Below, piece after piece: positions 22,221 to 33,668 of a DNA stretch of 64,000 nucleotides (the first letter of the stretch is position 1; each line of letters opens with the position of its first letter). Source of the stretch: Halichoerus grypus (lineage: Eukaryota; Chordata; Mammalia; Carnivora; Phocidae). The position numbers and the translations under genes were made by a program. Location of the stretch: NCBI RefSeq assembly GCF_964656455.1, contig NC_135717.1:152633793-152697792 (forward strand), given 5' to 3'. The notes under the pieces are model-generated. The model was not told the origin of the DNA, did no database searches, and saw nothing but the letters and a program-made list of their open reading frames with translations.

Positions 22221-22436
22221 GGGGCGCCTGGGTGGCTCAGTTGGTTAAGTGACTGCCTTCGGCTCAGGTCATGATCCTGGAGCCCCGGGATCGAGTCCCA
22301 CATCAGACTCTCTTCTCAGCAGGGAGTCTGCTTCTCCCTCTGACCCTCCCCCCTCTCATGCTCTCTATCATTCTCTCTCTCAATAAATAAACAAAAATCT
22401 TAAAAAAAATAAAAAAATAAAAAAAAATAAAAAATA
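22221..22436 (+). mobile_element. SINEC, sense, with expanded A-rich tail
   Basis: GGGGCGCCTGGGTGGCTCAG head, CT tract, then an extended (A)n-T tail (22385-22436). Target repeat is lost in the A-rich flank (TAAAAAATAA / AAAAATAAAC). Confidence 0.93.
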
Positions 22437-22899
22437 AACAGACTCTGAACCTGTCTGGGTTTATTGGCTTTACAGACCAGACTGAAAGTACACCATGCAA
22501 CAAATTATGGCAGAACAAATTCTTCTTTAGGACATTTATGGTAGGTTGGGCTTTTCTTTCTTTCTTTGTGTGTCTCATTACTGGCAATGATTTCTGAAGC
22601 ATCAAGCATTTTCCACCTTTGTATAAAATTAATCAAAGGCAGACTCTTAGTGGCCTTGAGGTATTTTTCCTCTCTGTGTTGGATCAAATCCTTGTTTTGA
22701 CTGCCTTATGGTATCCTAGACAGAGGTAGGTGGGTATTCCTGAAAAGCAGTGTGTATTCTATAAAGAATGCATTTTGGATGCCAACTGGCCACCCTCTTT
22801 TACATGAACCCTGATGAATGAATCAATGAAGGAATGCAGGCATTTAGGGAAAATTGTTAATGGAGAAGATGGGGATATTGCTTGAGCAGATGCCCTTAC
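22437..22899. other. no recognised feature
   Basis: No gene or named repeat recognised. Confidence 0.45.
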
Positions 22900-22904
22900 T
22901 ATTA

Positions 22905-23085
22905 CTAGATGTTAACATTTTTATTTTACTTTAGTTTTCAAACTGATCTCTCAAACATAATTGCATTTGAACTACACAGCAATCCTGTGAAGTTGGTAGG
23001 GAAAGTATTTATTATCTCCAACTACAGGGAATCATTCCCAAAGAAACCAGGGCTGATCATGTTGGCTCCGATCTTCTGACTGAAC
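22905..23085 (-). repeat. MIR-like fragment, antisense
   Basis: 'aactacacagcaatcctgtgaagttggtagggaaagtatttattatctccaactac' followed by a degraded antisense MIR promoter half. Confidence 0.55.
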
Positions 23086-23124
23086 CAAAATGGCAGTCTT
23101 TCCATTTTAAATACAGTGATTTCC

Positions 23125-23275
23125 CCACTAGATCAGGGAGTCTCACATTTAACTATTCAGAAGGCCCAGGGTTGGGATGAGAAATTCACATTTTTGTCAC
23201 ACACCCCAGGAGACTAATGGTGATACAGGTGTGGGGTTGGACCACACTTTAAAAAATCCACTCGATGCCATATTG
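23125..23275 (-). repeat. hAT-type MER5/MER20-like DNA transposon relic
   Basis: 'cactagatcagggagtctcacattt...caccccaggagactaatggtgatacaggtgtggggttggaccacactt' follows the pattern of the small non-autonomous hAT elements MER5/MER20. Exact family and orientation are uncertain. Confidence 0.45.
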
Positions 23276-23389
23276 TATCTTGCGTTTCAGCCTCTTTTTA
23301 TTAAGTGTAATGCATTGAAAATATCATTTTTAAGATGGCATGTTTAACTTAAGAGAGGATTGAAAAGTTCATTTAAATGTTGTGTCAAA

Positions 23390-23640
23390 ATCCACAGTGA
23401 TATGGACACAAGGTTATTACAACATTGTTCATAATAGCCAAAGACCGGAAACCTTCCAAATATCCATCGATAGGGGAATGTTTGAATAGCCAAATGGTAC
23501 ATTCATAAAGAGGAATAATGTGCATTTATAAGAATAAACAAGGAAAACCTCTACATCTTGCCATGAAGTAATCTTTAGGATCTATTGTTAAGTGATAAAA
23601 ATAAAAGGGAAAAAGTATTTATAGGGTATGCTACTTGTAG
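23390..23640 (+). mobile_element. L1M 3'UTR fragment, sense
   Basis: 'acattgttcataatagccaaagaccggaaacc', 'ccatcgataggggaatg', 'gaggaataatgtgc' and 'taagtgataaaaat' follow L1M 3' sequence. Confidence 0.75.
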
Positions 23641-23964
23641 CGTAAGGAAGGAAGGAAAATACAAATATGTATAATAAATAATAATATATAAATATTAATA
23701 TAATAAAAATAACATTTATGTATATACGTGTGTAAACACACACACATAGCCTGCAGGATTCAGACACTACTGTTCTCACTATCCAGATGAAGAAACGGAA
23801 ACGTGGGGGGTTGGAAGTTTTTTGTCCACAAACCACGTCCGTCTGTCTCCAAAATCAAAGCTCTTATGCATTATTTCATGCTGCTTCCCAGAAATAGTCC
23901 TTTGATTTTATAGTTTTTCTGTTTTTATTTTTAATTTTGTTTATGGATAAATTTTAAACACTGT

Positions 23965-24170
23965 GGGGCGCCTGGGTGGCTCAGTCGTTAAGCGTCTGCC
24001 TTCGGCTCAGGCCGTGATCCCAGGGTCCTGGGATCGAGCCCCGCATCGGGCTCCCTGCTCGGCGGGAAGCCTGCTTCTCCCTCTCCCACTCCCCCTGCTT
24101 GTGTTCCCCTCTCTCACTGTGTCTCTCTCTGTCAAATAAATAAATAAAATCTTTAAAAAAAAAAAAAAAA
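23965..24170 (+). mobile_element. SINEC, sense
   Basis: GGGGCGCCTGGGTGGCTCAG head, GGGATCGAGCCCC box B, CT tract, AAATAAATAAATAAAATC and A tail. TSD AAATTTTAAACACTG on both sides. One of the least diverged copies here. Confidence 0.96.
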
Positions 24171-24185
24171 AAATTTTAAACACTG

Positions 24186-24985
24186 AGTAAATAAGGATAG
24201 ATCAAATGGAGTAGCCTCTCTGTATTCTTTGTGTGTGAGAAAAATGCAAGGTATCTTTCTTACTGTAATAATTACAAAGGCCTAATCAAAGGCAAAGTGA
24301 TGATGGGACTGGAGTATGTAGCAACTTTTTTCATACTCATAAAAAAGTAAAACTCCGTAAATTGTAACTTAAAGCCACAAAATAAGGTTTACTAATGCTT
24401 GTTCTTCAACAACAGTATTTGATCAGCCTTTTACTAGAAGTGGAGGCCAGAGAAAATTGGCTGATTTCATTTCTGTTGTGTTCGTAAAATGCTTTTAGGA
24501 CTATCACAATAAAGAAAAGCTCTAAAACAAACAAATAAAATCCTGAACTTCCCCTGAGCCATGATTTGTTTTACTTTCTTGCAAAATTATTTTGGCATTT
24601 GTAAAACCCAGGTGTGCCCATGGGCATGTGCAGCCATGTCCTTGTCATCTGTCATGTGCGATGCTCTAGATGTATGAGATAGCAGTCACCAGTCAGGGAA
24701 TGCTCGCAAGCCACATCACTGAATTCCTGCTGCAGGGCATGCGTGACTCATACCCTCTGCTTTACAAAGCAGTGACTTTACAAAATACCTGCAGTGTGGC
24801 ACTTCATGGCTGATCCCACATGACTTATGCCCTCGAGATGTCTGACTGGAATCTTAGGAAATTCTACTAAGGGGTTTGACATTCTTGTTTCCTTCAAGAA
24901 TCAAAGCACTAAATATAGTCAAGCTGAATGACAAAATTTTACTCATAGCCAGGGCATGCTGGTGAAGGCATCAAAAATGGATAAA
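24186..24985. other. no recognised feature
   Basis: No gene or named repeat recognised. Confidence 0.45.
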
Positions 24986-24987
24986 TA

Positions 24988-25200
24988 ATACATAATAAAT
25001 ATTGAGTCTTGCTGTGTGCTGGAAGCTGTAGCAAGCCCTTTAAATACCAACTAATGTTTAACTCTCTCAGTGATCCTGTCTTATCGATAAGCTCAGGTGG
25101 CTGAAGCACAGAGGGGTTAAGTGACTTGCCCAAGGTGGCACACTTAGTAGGTGGCGGAGCTGGGCTCTGAACTCAGGCATTAGAGTCTTCAGCCTTCGCT
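24988..25200 (-). repeat. MIR SINE, antisense
   Basis: 'gaagcacagaggggttaagtgacttgcccaaggtggcacacttagtaggtggcggagctgggctctgaactcaggc' is a near-consensus antisense MIR promoter half, with the 3' core at 25000-25085. Confidence 0.92.
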
Positions 25201-26526
25201 GCCTCACCACCGTGCAGTCCCAGAGCGCCAGCAGAAAGTAATCCCGCGCCGTAACCCGTACGGCCGGGCACAGTGAAAACCTGGGCTGTGTGCCAGAGCT
25301 CCGGCTTTCAGTTTGACAGACACCTGAAGCTAAGCGGAAAGAGATGAAGAGCTTGATCAAGCACCTGTGGCAAATCTTTGGTATTTGATATTTGATACAC
25401 AGAGTTGATATTAGAACACACGGTTCCAGAGTGACTTATTGTCCGGTGGGAAAGCCAGTTGGCCTGCTGACCTTGCAAGACAGTTAAAGGACATAAGAAT
25501 AGATATTCATTCAAGATTATCAGGAAGAAATTAGGTCCGAAATGAAATGAAAACAAATGGCAAGGAAATATCATTTTGGTATAAATAAAAAAATTTCTGT
25601 TGCTTAGTAAACGGAGTGCCTTTTCTTTCCTGATTTGTTGGAGAAGCATGGAACCTGCTTACTTTGAAATCCTAATATCTCTTTAGGCCCAACTCATTAT
25701 TAATGTAGTGTACTTTCCTCAAAAGAGTGATATTTTCACAAATGCTGTTTCTGGCTCCAGTCACGTATAGAAACACTGGAATGAGTCCAACATGGTGTTT
25801 TGCTTTAAAAAAAAAAAAAAAGGAACTGTATTTGATAATGCATATGCTACAAACACCTCTAAAAATAATTTGCAGTTGGCAAGCTATTTCTTTAGTATTT
25901 TTTCCTGGCCCAGGAGAGGAAGCTTTAAAATTGAAATTTGATCAACTTAGTACCTTTGAGAGTAAGGACAAGAAACTTTGCCAGCTTATGTGATTGGAAT
26001 ATGCTTTAGTATTTATGTAATAATTGAGAATGACCCAAACTGATTCTCTCTGGCTCATCAGAAGTAAAAATTAAAAAGTTAAAATTGTGTCTCCTCCAGA
26101 GGGTAGTAGGCTTGAGTCACCCACTGGTGTATCATCTTCCTCATATTCCCAGTCCTTGACCTGTGAGTTAGAAGGCAAGGATGCTTCTTTGGAGCTTCCT
26201 TCATACCTTCTTTTACCCTTCAATATTCAACCACAAATGCTTTTGGCAGCTCCTGGCAGAACAGGAAAGGAGGCCAAGGAGTGGATCTATAAAAGGAGAG
26301 TGATTTGTTCATAGGAGCCCTTTGGTGAATGAAAGAAAATAGATTTGAAGTCTTGGCAGTACCAGCAGTATTTATTAAAAATGCAAGCTCATGATAATAA
26401 TATCAAATAGAATTATGGAGGAATAATGATACCCCACTTCACAGGTCATTAACTCAGACATATGTTTGGCTGCCAAAGAGAAGCTGGGTAGCAGAGCAGA
26501 CAAGATTAAGAACATTCAAGATCTTT
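25201..26526. other. no recognised feature
   Basis: A small CpG-containing patch (25195-25280), then AT-rich DNA. The 97-, 113- and 88-codon frames here have no recognisable product. Confidence 0.4.
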
Positions 26527-26722
26527 GGGGTGCCTGGGTGGCTCAGTCGTTAGGCATCTGCCTTCGGCTCAGGTCATGATCCCAGAGTCGTGGGATCGAG
26601 CCCAGCATCAAGCTCCCTGCTCAGCGGAACCCTGCTTCTCCCTCTCCCACTCCTCCTGCTTGTGTTCGCTCTCTCACTGTCTCTCTCTGTCAAATAAATA
26701 AATTAAATCTTAAAAAAAAAAA
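26527..26722 (+). mobile_element. SINEC, sense
   Basis: GGGGTGCCTGGGTGGCTCAG head, CT tract, AAATAAATAAATTAAATC and A tail. TSD GAACATTCAAGATCT / GAACGTTCAAGATCT. Confidence 0.95.
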
Positions 26723-27069
26723 GAGAGAACGTTCAAGATCTAGTCCTGTAGCTTGTGACCATGAACCAGTCACTTAACTCTTTGGCCTTAGATTCTGTAT
26801 TAAAGTCTTGTACTTGATCTCAATGATTATGTCCTACTTCATCAAAATAACATGATTCTAAGTTCTTATGGGATATCCAGATAAGATGGGAGAGGTGGAA
26901 CATTAGTTTTGGGTTTTGCCTTAAAAGGAAGTGTTGGGGAGACAACAGGGAATAGCAGGGGTCACAGACTCAAATGCCTGTGTAGGCAAATGAGTGAAGT
27001 GAATTTGATATAGGGGAAGTACATATCCATATCTTTAGGTAAAACCCCATTTTTTAAACATTGACAAGT

Positions 27070-27266
27070 CTTTTTTTTTTTTTAAGATTTTATTTATTTG
27101 ACAGAGAGAGACAAAGCAAGAGAAGGAACACAAGCAGGGGGAGTGGGAGAGGGAGAAGCAGGCTTCCTGCTGAGCAGGGAGCCTGATGAGGGGCTCAATC
27201 CCAGGACCCTGTGATTACGACCTGAGCCGAAGGCAGACGCTTAACGACTGAGCCACCCAGGCGCCC
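27070..27266 (-). mobile_element. SINEC, antisense
   Basis: T tract, AAGATTTTATTTATTTGACAGAG, GAGCCACCCAGGCGCCC end. TSD GACAAGTCTTTTTTTT on both sides. It lies between the left target repeat and the body of an antisense L1 piece. Confidence 0.95.
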
Positions 27267-27267
27267 A

Positions 27268-27525
27268 GACAAGTCTTTTTTTTTTTCCCCAATACCCAGA
27301 AGTTGAATTGCTGGATCATGTGGTTCTATTTTGTGTATGTATGTATGTATTTAGTAAGTTTTTTAGTTTTTATTTAAATTCCAGCTAGTTAACATACGGT
27401 GTAATATTAGTTTCAGGTGTACAATTTAGTGATTCAACACTAACATTCAGCACCTGGTGCTCATCACAACAAGTGTCATCCTTAATCCCCATTACCTATT
27501 TCACCCATCCCCACACACAAACATT
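27268..27525 (-). mobile_element. antisense L1 fragment(s), including a carnivore L1 3' end
   Basis: 27275-27335 ('aatacccagaagttgaattgctggatcatgtgg') and 27340-27525 ('tttttatttaaattccagctagttaac ... ctggtgctcatcacaacaagtg') are the complement of L1 3' sequence. The second matches the carnivore L1 terminal region. Their order is not the simple L1 order. Confidence 0.75.
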
Positions 27526-27619
27526 GACAGGTCTTTCCATTTTTATCAAATCACTGTTGTTGGTGACACATGGCTGGCCAATGGGCCTTCTGCTTTAGAC
27601 TTCTGGGATAGACTCCATA

Positions 27620-27848
27620 CTTAAGAGGTAAAGGGCAAGGTTTTGGACTCTGACAAACCTGAATTTGAACCTTGGCTCTGCCCTCTAATAAATATGTTCA
27701 CTTGCACATCTGTATTTAACTTTTTAAAGTTTTAAGTTTCTTTATCTGTAGAAATGAGAATGGCAGTATCTTTCTTGTTGGATTTCCTAAAGATTACATG
27801 TAGCACGGTACTTAACACATAGTAGGCACATTCTAAATGTTAATTCCA
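27620..27848 (+). repeat. MIR SINE, sense
   Basis: 'ttttggactctgacaaacctgaatttgaaccttggctctgcc', 'agtttctttatctgtagaaatgagaatgg', 'acggtacttaacacatagtaggcacattctaaatgtt': nearly full-length MIR. Confidence 0.88.
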
Positions 27849-28612
27849 TTACCATTGTCATGGTGGTAGATCTTCTATAATTTTTTCATGTTTACCTTGA
27901 TGGCCAGTTGCTCAACATTTAGAAAAGAATGATAGATGCCAGTGCTTTTTCATAAATTCTGAAATTGAAATCTCTTCAACTTACATTTCAGTTGTTTAAA
28001 AATACAGATTTCATCTTTAAAAGACCCCATTTGAAAGGATACATTTTCTGGGGATATAGGAGGCAGTAAAATCAAATAGATGGTCGGTTACACTCAAAAA
28101 CCACTTTCGACAGTGAGGAAACACAACACTGCATTTCCTCCTTAGGAAAAGTCTAGTGGCTGGACCTGCTGTGACTGATGGTAATTTCATAGTTTGATTA
28201 TTTCCAGGGGAAATCTATTTTGAAAAGAATTTGCTACATGCCCTACTATGTGCAGGGTGCTCTTCCAAGGGAATAATATAAAGATGACTAAGACCTAATG
28301 AAATTGTCATGTACAAGACTGTCTTGGCTCTTTAGATTACGGTGTACAGAACTGTGTATGAGTTCACCTTGAGAGGCTGCACAGACCTTCCAGTGATGTG
28401 CTGTTGTGCAAGGTATCTTTGAAGTCTCCCTTTGGGATTTGCCTTTAGGGCCCTTGGCACGTTTTGCTGAAGACTTTTATACTGATGGTATCCATTCTCA
28501 GAAGGTGATTTTGATTTGGGAGAGTTGCCAGGAACTCTTCATGATGAAGTCTGCCACATGGGTGATAATCAAACTGGCTAGAGTAATTTTTGGTTAGAAA
28601 TGAGTCAAGGAC
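27849..28612. other. no recognised feature
   Basis: No gene or named repeat recognised. Confidence 0.45.
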
Positions 28613-28802
28613 GGGGCACCTGGGTGGCTCAGTTGTTAAGCGTCTGTCTTTGGCTCAGGTCATGATCCTGGAGTCCCAGGACCGAGCCCCGCATCAGACT
28701 CCCTGCTCCGTGGGGACCCTGCTTCTCCCTCTCCTGCTCCCCCTGCTTGTACTCTCTCTCTCTATCAAATAAATAAATAAAATCTTAAAAAAAAAAAAAA
28801 AA
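28613..28802 (+). mobile_element. SINEC, sense
   Basis: GGGGCACCTGGGTGGCTCAG head, CT tract, AAATAAATAAATAAAATC and A tail. Imperfect TSD ATGAGTCAAGGAC / ATGGGTCAGGAC. Confidence 0.95.
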
Positions 28803-29305
28803 ATGGGTCAGGACCATAAAGTAATATGACAGGTGTTCTTGTATGTCACATAAACTGATCATAGAGATAAAGGCAGTTCCAAAAGAGGCATTCTGCAAGT
28901 TTTTTCCTCAAAACCAGTATCACTGGAATATATTTCTAGCTTCGCAACAGGGTTGCTTTGAAAGGAGTGGTGCTCATCTGTCCATGTGTTACAGTATGTC
29001 TGCGTAGAGAGCCTTGTACTTACCTCTTAGCATACTGAATTTTGTTTTGTTTTTCCCTTTAAAATATTACAGCATTCTGTGAAGCTCCGGGATAGATTTC
29101 CTCCAAGAAAATGAAACAAATTAGATCCATTCTCAGAAGACATTAATGGAAAGAAATACATGTTTATACCAAGTTCTTTAAAACTATCTGAACTGGGAAG
29201 GATTGCCTCATTGTTGACCATGGTTATTCTACCATGATTTAGAGACAAATAAGTTTCCTGTCAAAGTGTTTAACAGAGGAATTAAAGAATTCTGTGTTGT
29301 GGCCT
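28803..29305. other. no recognised feature
   Basis: No gene or named repeat recognised. Confidence 0.45.
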
Positions 29306-29307
29306 GT

Positions 29308-29385
29308 TGAGGCTCATTCTTTCATTCCACAGGTATCTTTTGAGGCTGAATGTATGCCAGGCATTATCAGACACTTACAATGATG
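29308..29385 (-). repeat. L2 3' end fragment, antisense
   Basis: 'ttctttcattccacaggtatcttttgaggctgaatgtatgccaggcattatcagac' resembles antisense L2 ('attcaacaaatatttattgag...tgtgccaggcactg'). Confidence 0.5.
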
Positions 29386-29723
29386 ATGGTGATGATAGAT
29401 TCGTTTCACCTCACGGAAGCTTGATATGCAAAAATACAAACTTATTCAATAACTGATTTGAGTATAATTAATAGTAGTATTATCAATTATCCTCCTTTTT
29501 CCTTAAAGGATAATTTGGAGTTTCATGAAGTGTTGAGCCTCTCTGGTACATTTGAAATGTTGTTCATCTTAGGACCATTGGAATATGTATATACTCTTGG
29601 GGCAATATGTCTCTGCCATGGCACCTGGTCACCATGTGTGTGGTCTCCCAGGTCTGAGGATCGATCTCAGAACACCTCTTAACCAAATGTGTCACTGAGC
29701 CCTTGTTAGAATGATGTTCTTGG

Positions 29724-29930
29724 GGGGTGCCTGGGTGGCTCAGTTGGTTAAGCGTCTGCCTTCGGCTCAGGTCATGATCCCAGGGTCCTGGGATCGAGCC
29801 CCACATCAGGTTCCCCGCCCAGCAGGGAGTCTGCTTCTCCCTCTCCCACTCCCCCTGCTTGTGTTCCCTCTCTCGCTGTGTCTCTCTCTGTCGAGTGAAT
29901 AAGTAAAATCTTTAAAAAAAAAACAAAAAG
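29724..29930 (+). mobile_element. SINEC, sense
   Basis: GGGGTGCCTGGGTGGCTCAG head, box B GGGATCGAGCCCC, CT tract, A-rich tail. TSD AGAATGATGTTCTTGG on both sides. Confidence 0.96.
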
Positions 29931-30009
29931 AGAATGATGTTCTTGGTTGTAGAGGGAGGCTCTGAGGCTCTGAGGTTGTTGTCATGTTCCATCACCTCTT
30001 GAGGATGCT

Positions 30010-30250
30010 GTCTGGGGAAGGAGAAATAGCAGTGGTGCTGGAATTAGAAGACAGCACTTTCCAGTCTCAGCTCTGGTCTCCTCAGCGGTCATTTGACCTA
30101 CCTAAACCTCAATTTTCTAACCTTCCGGAGGAGGTCAGTAACCCTGTTTATTCCCAGCGTTGTTGTGGGGCATTGCAGGGGACTGGGCATGTGACAGCAC
30201 TGTAGGGATGTTAGTCCTTGTTGTTGTCATTGTCCTTCTGATAATGAAGC
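30010..30250 (+). repeat. MIR SINE, sense (diverged)
   Basis: 'tgctggaattagaagacagcac', 'ctcagctctggtctcctcagcggtcatttgacctacctaaacctcaattttcta', 'cccagcgttgttgtggg': MIR order retained. Confidence 0.6.
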
Positions 30251-30865
30251 CTTGCAGTACTGAGAAGCAGCTCTGTCCCTTGGAGTCCCTGGGGCTTTGT
30301 TTCACAGCTCTTAGCTCTTATTTCTTCTTCGTCCTGTGGGTTATTTGTATATCTTGTCTTCAGTAGCCAAGTTTTTCAAGGTCGGAGACTGTGGTGGTGG
30401 GTACCTCCCCCCACAACGCTTCACCCCCAGTCTTTCTATTTTCCCACTTTCCCTGTTGACTGACGGAATCTCCTTATTTCTCATAGTGGCCAAACTTTTT
30501 GTCTGAGAGTCTGAGTTCATGTTTTTCCCCAAGCAGAGGCTAAGAAGTGTCTAGTGCAGTAATTTTTTTTCAGAGTGTGATTACTTCATCTCTAGAAAAT
30601 TACCTGGGAAGCTGAAGCCTCCAGGGTGGTCACTCCATCTTTCTTGAGGGAGCTGTGCACGTCACCTTGATACAGCCACCTTTACGAGAACATGAATGAA
30701 CCAGAAGTCATGGTATTTGGCTTCTAGTAGTTTATAATTTTAGAGATAGGACATAAGGTGATAGGTTGGTTTAAAAGATCCAGGGAATGACTAAGGAACA
30801 CATGCAAAACAATAGTGTTAAATCCAAATTTTTTAGTTTTTGGTTAAAAAAAGTCCTTTTAAAAT
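30251..30865. other. no recognised feature
   Basis: No gene or named repeat recognised. Confidence 0.45.
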
Positions 30866-30869
30866 CGTA

Positions 30870-31110
30870 TAGGTTTAAAAATTGAAAGGAGATGAGTGGT
30901 TACTTGGGATGAGGGGTTTGGGCATGGTGGGAGGAAGCAATGACAAAAGGGCAGACAAAGACAATGATGAATATATGTATTATCTGGGTTGTGGTGATTG
31001 TTTCACGGATGTATACATATATCAAATTGTATCAAATTCCATACTTAAAATATGTGTAGCTTATCTTAGGTCAAGTATACATTAATAAAGTTGTTAAAAA
31101 TTGTATAGCT
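30870..31110 (+). mobile_element. L1M 3'UTR end, sense
   Basis: 'gagatgagtggttacttgggatgaggg', 'tgggttgtggtgattgtttcacggatgtatacatatatcaaa' and terminal 'aagtatacattaataaagttgttaaaaatt' are the L1M 3' terminus. Confidence 0.75.
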
Positions 31111-32220
31111 TCATCATCTGGAAGGAGGGCAATTGTGGAAGAGATATTTGTTGTAGAGAATAGCATTTTAGAAAGAAAAACCAAACAGTTCAAATTCTTT
31201 GTGGTTTTTTTTTTCTTCTTTCATTAATTCTCTGTTTGGGGGCCTTTAATTGGATATCTCACAACGTGTGAAAGTAGTCTGAACTCTTTGAAGTTCATTT
31301 GAATTCATGATCTTGGTAGCAGACGTGGTTTTAGAAAATCCTGTGCATGTTGCTTTTGTAAATTGAATACCAGCCCCCGCCCCTCCCCCCAGGGACCTTG
31401 TCACCTAATGGAATTTTGCAGGGACTCCTAAACAATGTGGGCCCTGGCCTGACGTCCTGGAGTTAAGGATGTTGTCCGCTCTGTTACTCAAGGCCACAAA
31501 GTCCACTTGAAAAATTTCTTGTGGAGCCCAGCTGTAGGAAGAACTTTGCTTCTCTGGGTAGAAATAGTATGTATTATCCTTTCTGATAACGTAATGGATG
31601 CAGTCTCTTTCTTCTCTTTGGCCCCCAAGAAACTCAGAGGTAAACCTGAAGCTTAGCTGTTACAACCGTGGTCTGCATAAGTGTGTTTATATTTTCATTG
31701 GTCTTGAATTTCTATTTTATTTATATTTTCCTGGCTTAGACTCTATAGTTTTTGAATATTGATCATTTTGTGTTCTTGATGAAAGTCCCCTAAAATCCTT
31801 TCTGTGATGAATCAGGGAATGAAATCTGTGGCTTAATCTACTAACTTTTCCTTCCGCAGGGGACATTTGTGCTAGAAAAATCAAAGATTATGGTAAATTT
31901 GAAAAACCAACATGGTTCTTCAGGTTTAAGCATGCTCGGTAGGAATGGTCTCTCTAGGTCTCAATTTGACTAGGTATGAATTCATTATGAATAATAATCA
32001 TATTTTATACCTCCTCACCAAGAAAAAGAAACCAATTAACAATGATTATTGTGATTAATTAACAGTGATTACCAAGAAGTAAAATGTTATACACACGGTC
32101 TCTCTCTTCCTGGTTGTACAAAGTTAATCCCTCCCTCTCCCCTTTTCTTCCCTCCTTTCACTCAAACCTTGGGGTCTCTGCTACCCACAGGAGCTGTTGT
32201 AGAAAAAAGTTAGGCTAAAC
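31111..32220. other. no recognised feature
   Basis: 31370-31520, with a C-rich run and 'gggaccttgtcacctaatgg', may be a decayed LTR; this is not certain. Nothing else is recognised. Confidence 0.35.
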
Positions 32221-32223
32221 TAC

Positions 32224-32408
32224 ATTTTTTTTTTTTAAGATTTTATGATTTATTTATTTGAGAGAGACACAGAGAGAGAGAGTGAGAGAGAGAAGAGAGC
32301 ATGAGTGGGGTGAGGGGCAGAGGGAGAAGCAGACTCCCTGCTGAGCAGGGAGCCGTGGACTCGGAGCCAAGGGCAAACGCTTAACCGACTGAGCCACCCA
32401 GGTGCGCC
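32224..32408 (-). mobile_element. SINEC, antisense
   Basis: T tract, AAGATTTTATGATTTATTTATTTGAG, GA-rich tract, GAGCCACCCAGGTGCGCC end. It forms an inverted pair with the sense SINEC at 32647-32840. Confidence 0.93.
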
Positions 32409-32646
32409 TAAATGAAACAACATTGTTTCAAAATAGAACAAACTGTGAAAATAGTGCTGATGAATTTTTTTTTTTTTAAATCTCAGGGTCAGCTTCCAAA
32501 ATAAGCTCTGTGGTGTTCTAGACTGGTTGAATTTTTTTTCTTAGCTTTCTTACTCTGCCTAAATTTCCAGTAATTAGAACTTTTGATAAGAGCTTTCTTT
32601 TAAGAATAGAAATACTTCTGATACTCTTAAGAAGTTAATAGCTATA

Positions 32647-32840
32647 GGGGCGCCTGGGTGGCTCAGTCATTAAGCGTCTGCCTTCGGCTCGGGTCATGGT
32701 CCCAGGGTCATGGGATCAAGCCCCGCATCAGGCTCCCTGCTCAGTGGGAAGCCTGCTTCTCCCTCTCCCACTCCTCCTGCTTGTGTTCCCTCTCTCACGT
32801 CTCTCTCTGTCAAATAAATAAATAAAATCTTTTTTAAAAA
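32647..32840 (+). mobile_element. SINEC, sense
   Basis: GGGGCGCCTGGGTGGCTCAG head, CT tract, AAATAAATAAATAAAATC tail. TSD AAGTTAATAGCTATA on both sides. Confidence 0.96.
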
Positions 32841-33390
32841 GTTAATAGCTATATACAAGTAATTGCAAATGTTTTAAAAGCATTTTTTTGTCCCTACTTA
32901 CACATAGCTGAGGTTAGAAGGTCCTAAAGAAAGAACTCAGTTTTGAAGAATTGGCCTGGTGAGTATTATAGTAAAGGACTTAGGACAAAATAAGGGTACT
33001 TGGGGGCTTGGAGAGCATGTAGTTAGGAAGTAGGGGAGGCTTGCGGAAAGGTGTGAGAGGATCCCCAAGGCCTTCTCTACCTGTTCTATAATGTGCTCTA
33101 AGGCTGGCCCAGATTTCATGAAAGGACCCATATCTTTTCTCTGTGTTCTGCACCAAAGAGTTCCAAGATCTGGAATTCAGACGAGGACTCTTAGTGAATA
33201 GTTTGGTTATATTGTGGGTACAGTGGGTTTGGTAATAAAGCTTGCCACCATTTATGCTATTATATTTATCACTTGTATAGATTGCGAGTTATGTTTTACT
33301 GATTTTCAGTGTCCTCTCATAGAACCCTGTTGTCCTAAACTGTAATACTGGTAGCAATTATTGTAGCAGGTATAGTAGTAATATTTTCTG
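32841..33390. other. no recognised feature
   Basis: No gene or named repeat recognised. Confidence 0.45.
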
Positions 33391-33394
33391 TGTT

Positions 33395-33668
33395 AAAATA
33401 CAGAACTTGGTTTGTGCCAGGTACAGTTCCAGTTATGGATGTTCACTCATTTAAAGATACAGGTTGTCACTGTTCTTACGAGTTGCACAGTTTGAGTACT
33501 ATACGTGCTGTACTACTATTATCCCCATTTTACAGATGATGAAATTAAGGAACAGAAAAGTTACCTGACTGAACTTCCAGGTCACACAGCTACTTAGTAG
33601 CAAAGCCTTGATTTGAGCCTAGAGTCTGGAGATCCAGTTTGTGATCTGAACTGCTATACTGTCTGACA
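33395..33668 (-). repeat. MIR SINE, antisense
   Basis: 'attatccccattttacagatgatgaaattaaggaacagaaaag', 'ggtcacacagctacttagtagcaaagccttgatttgagcc', 'gatctgaactgctatactgtctgac': near full-length antisense MIR. Confidence 0.92.
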
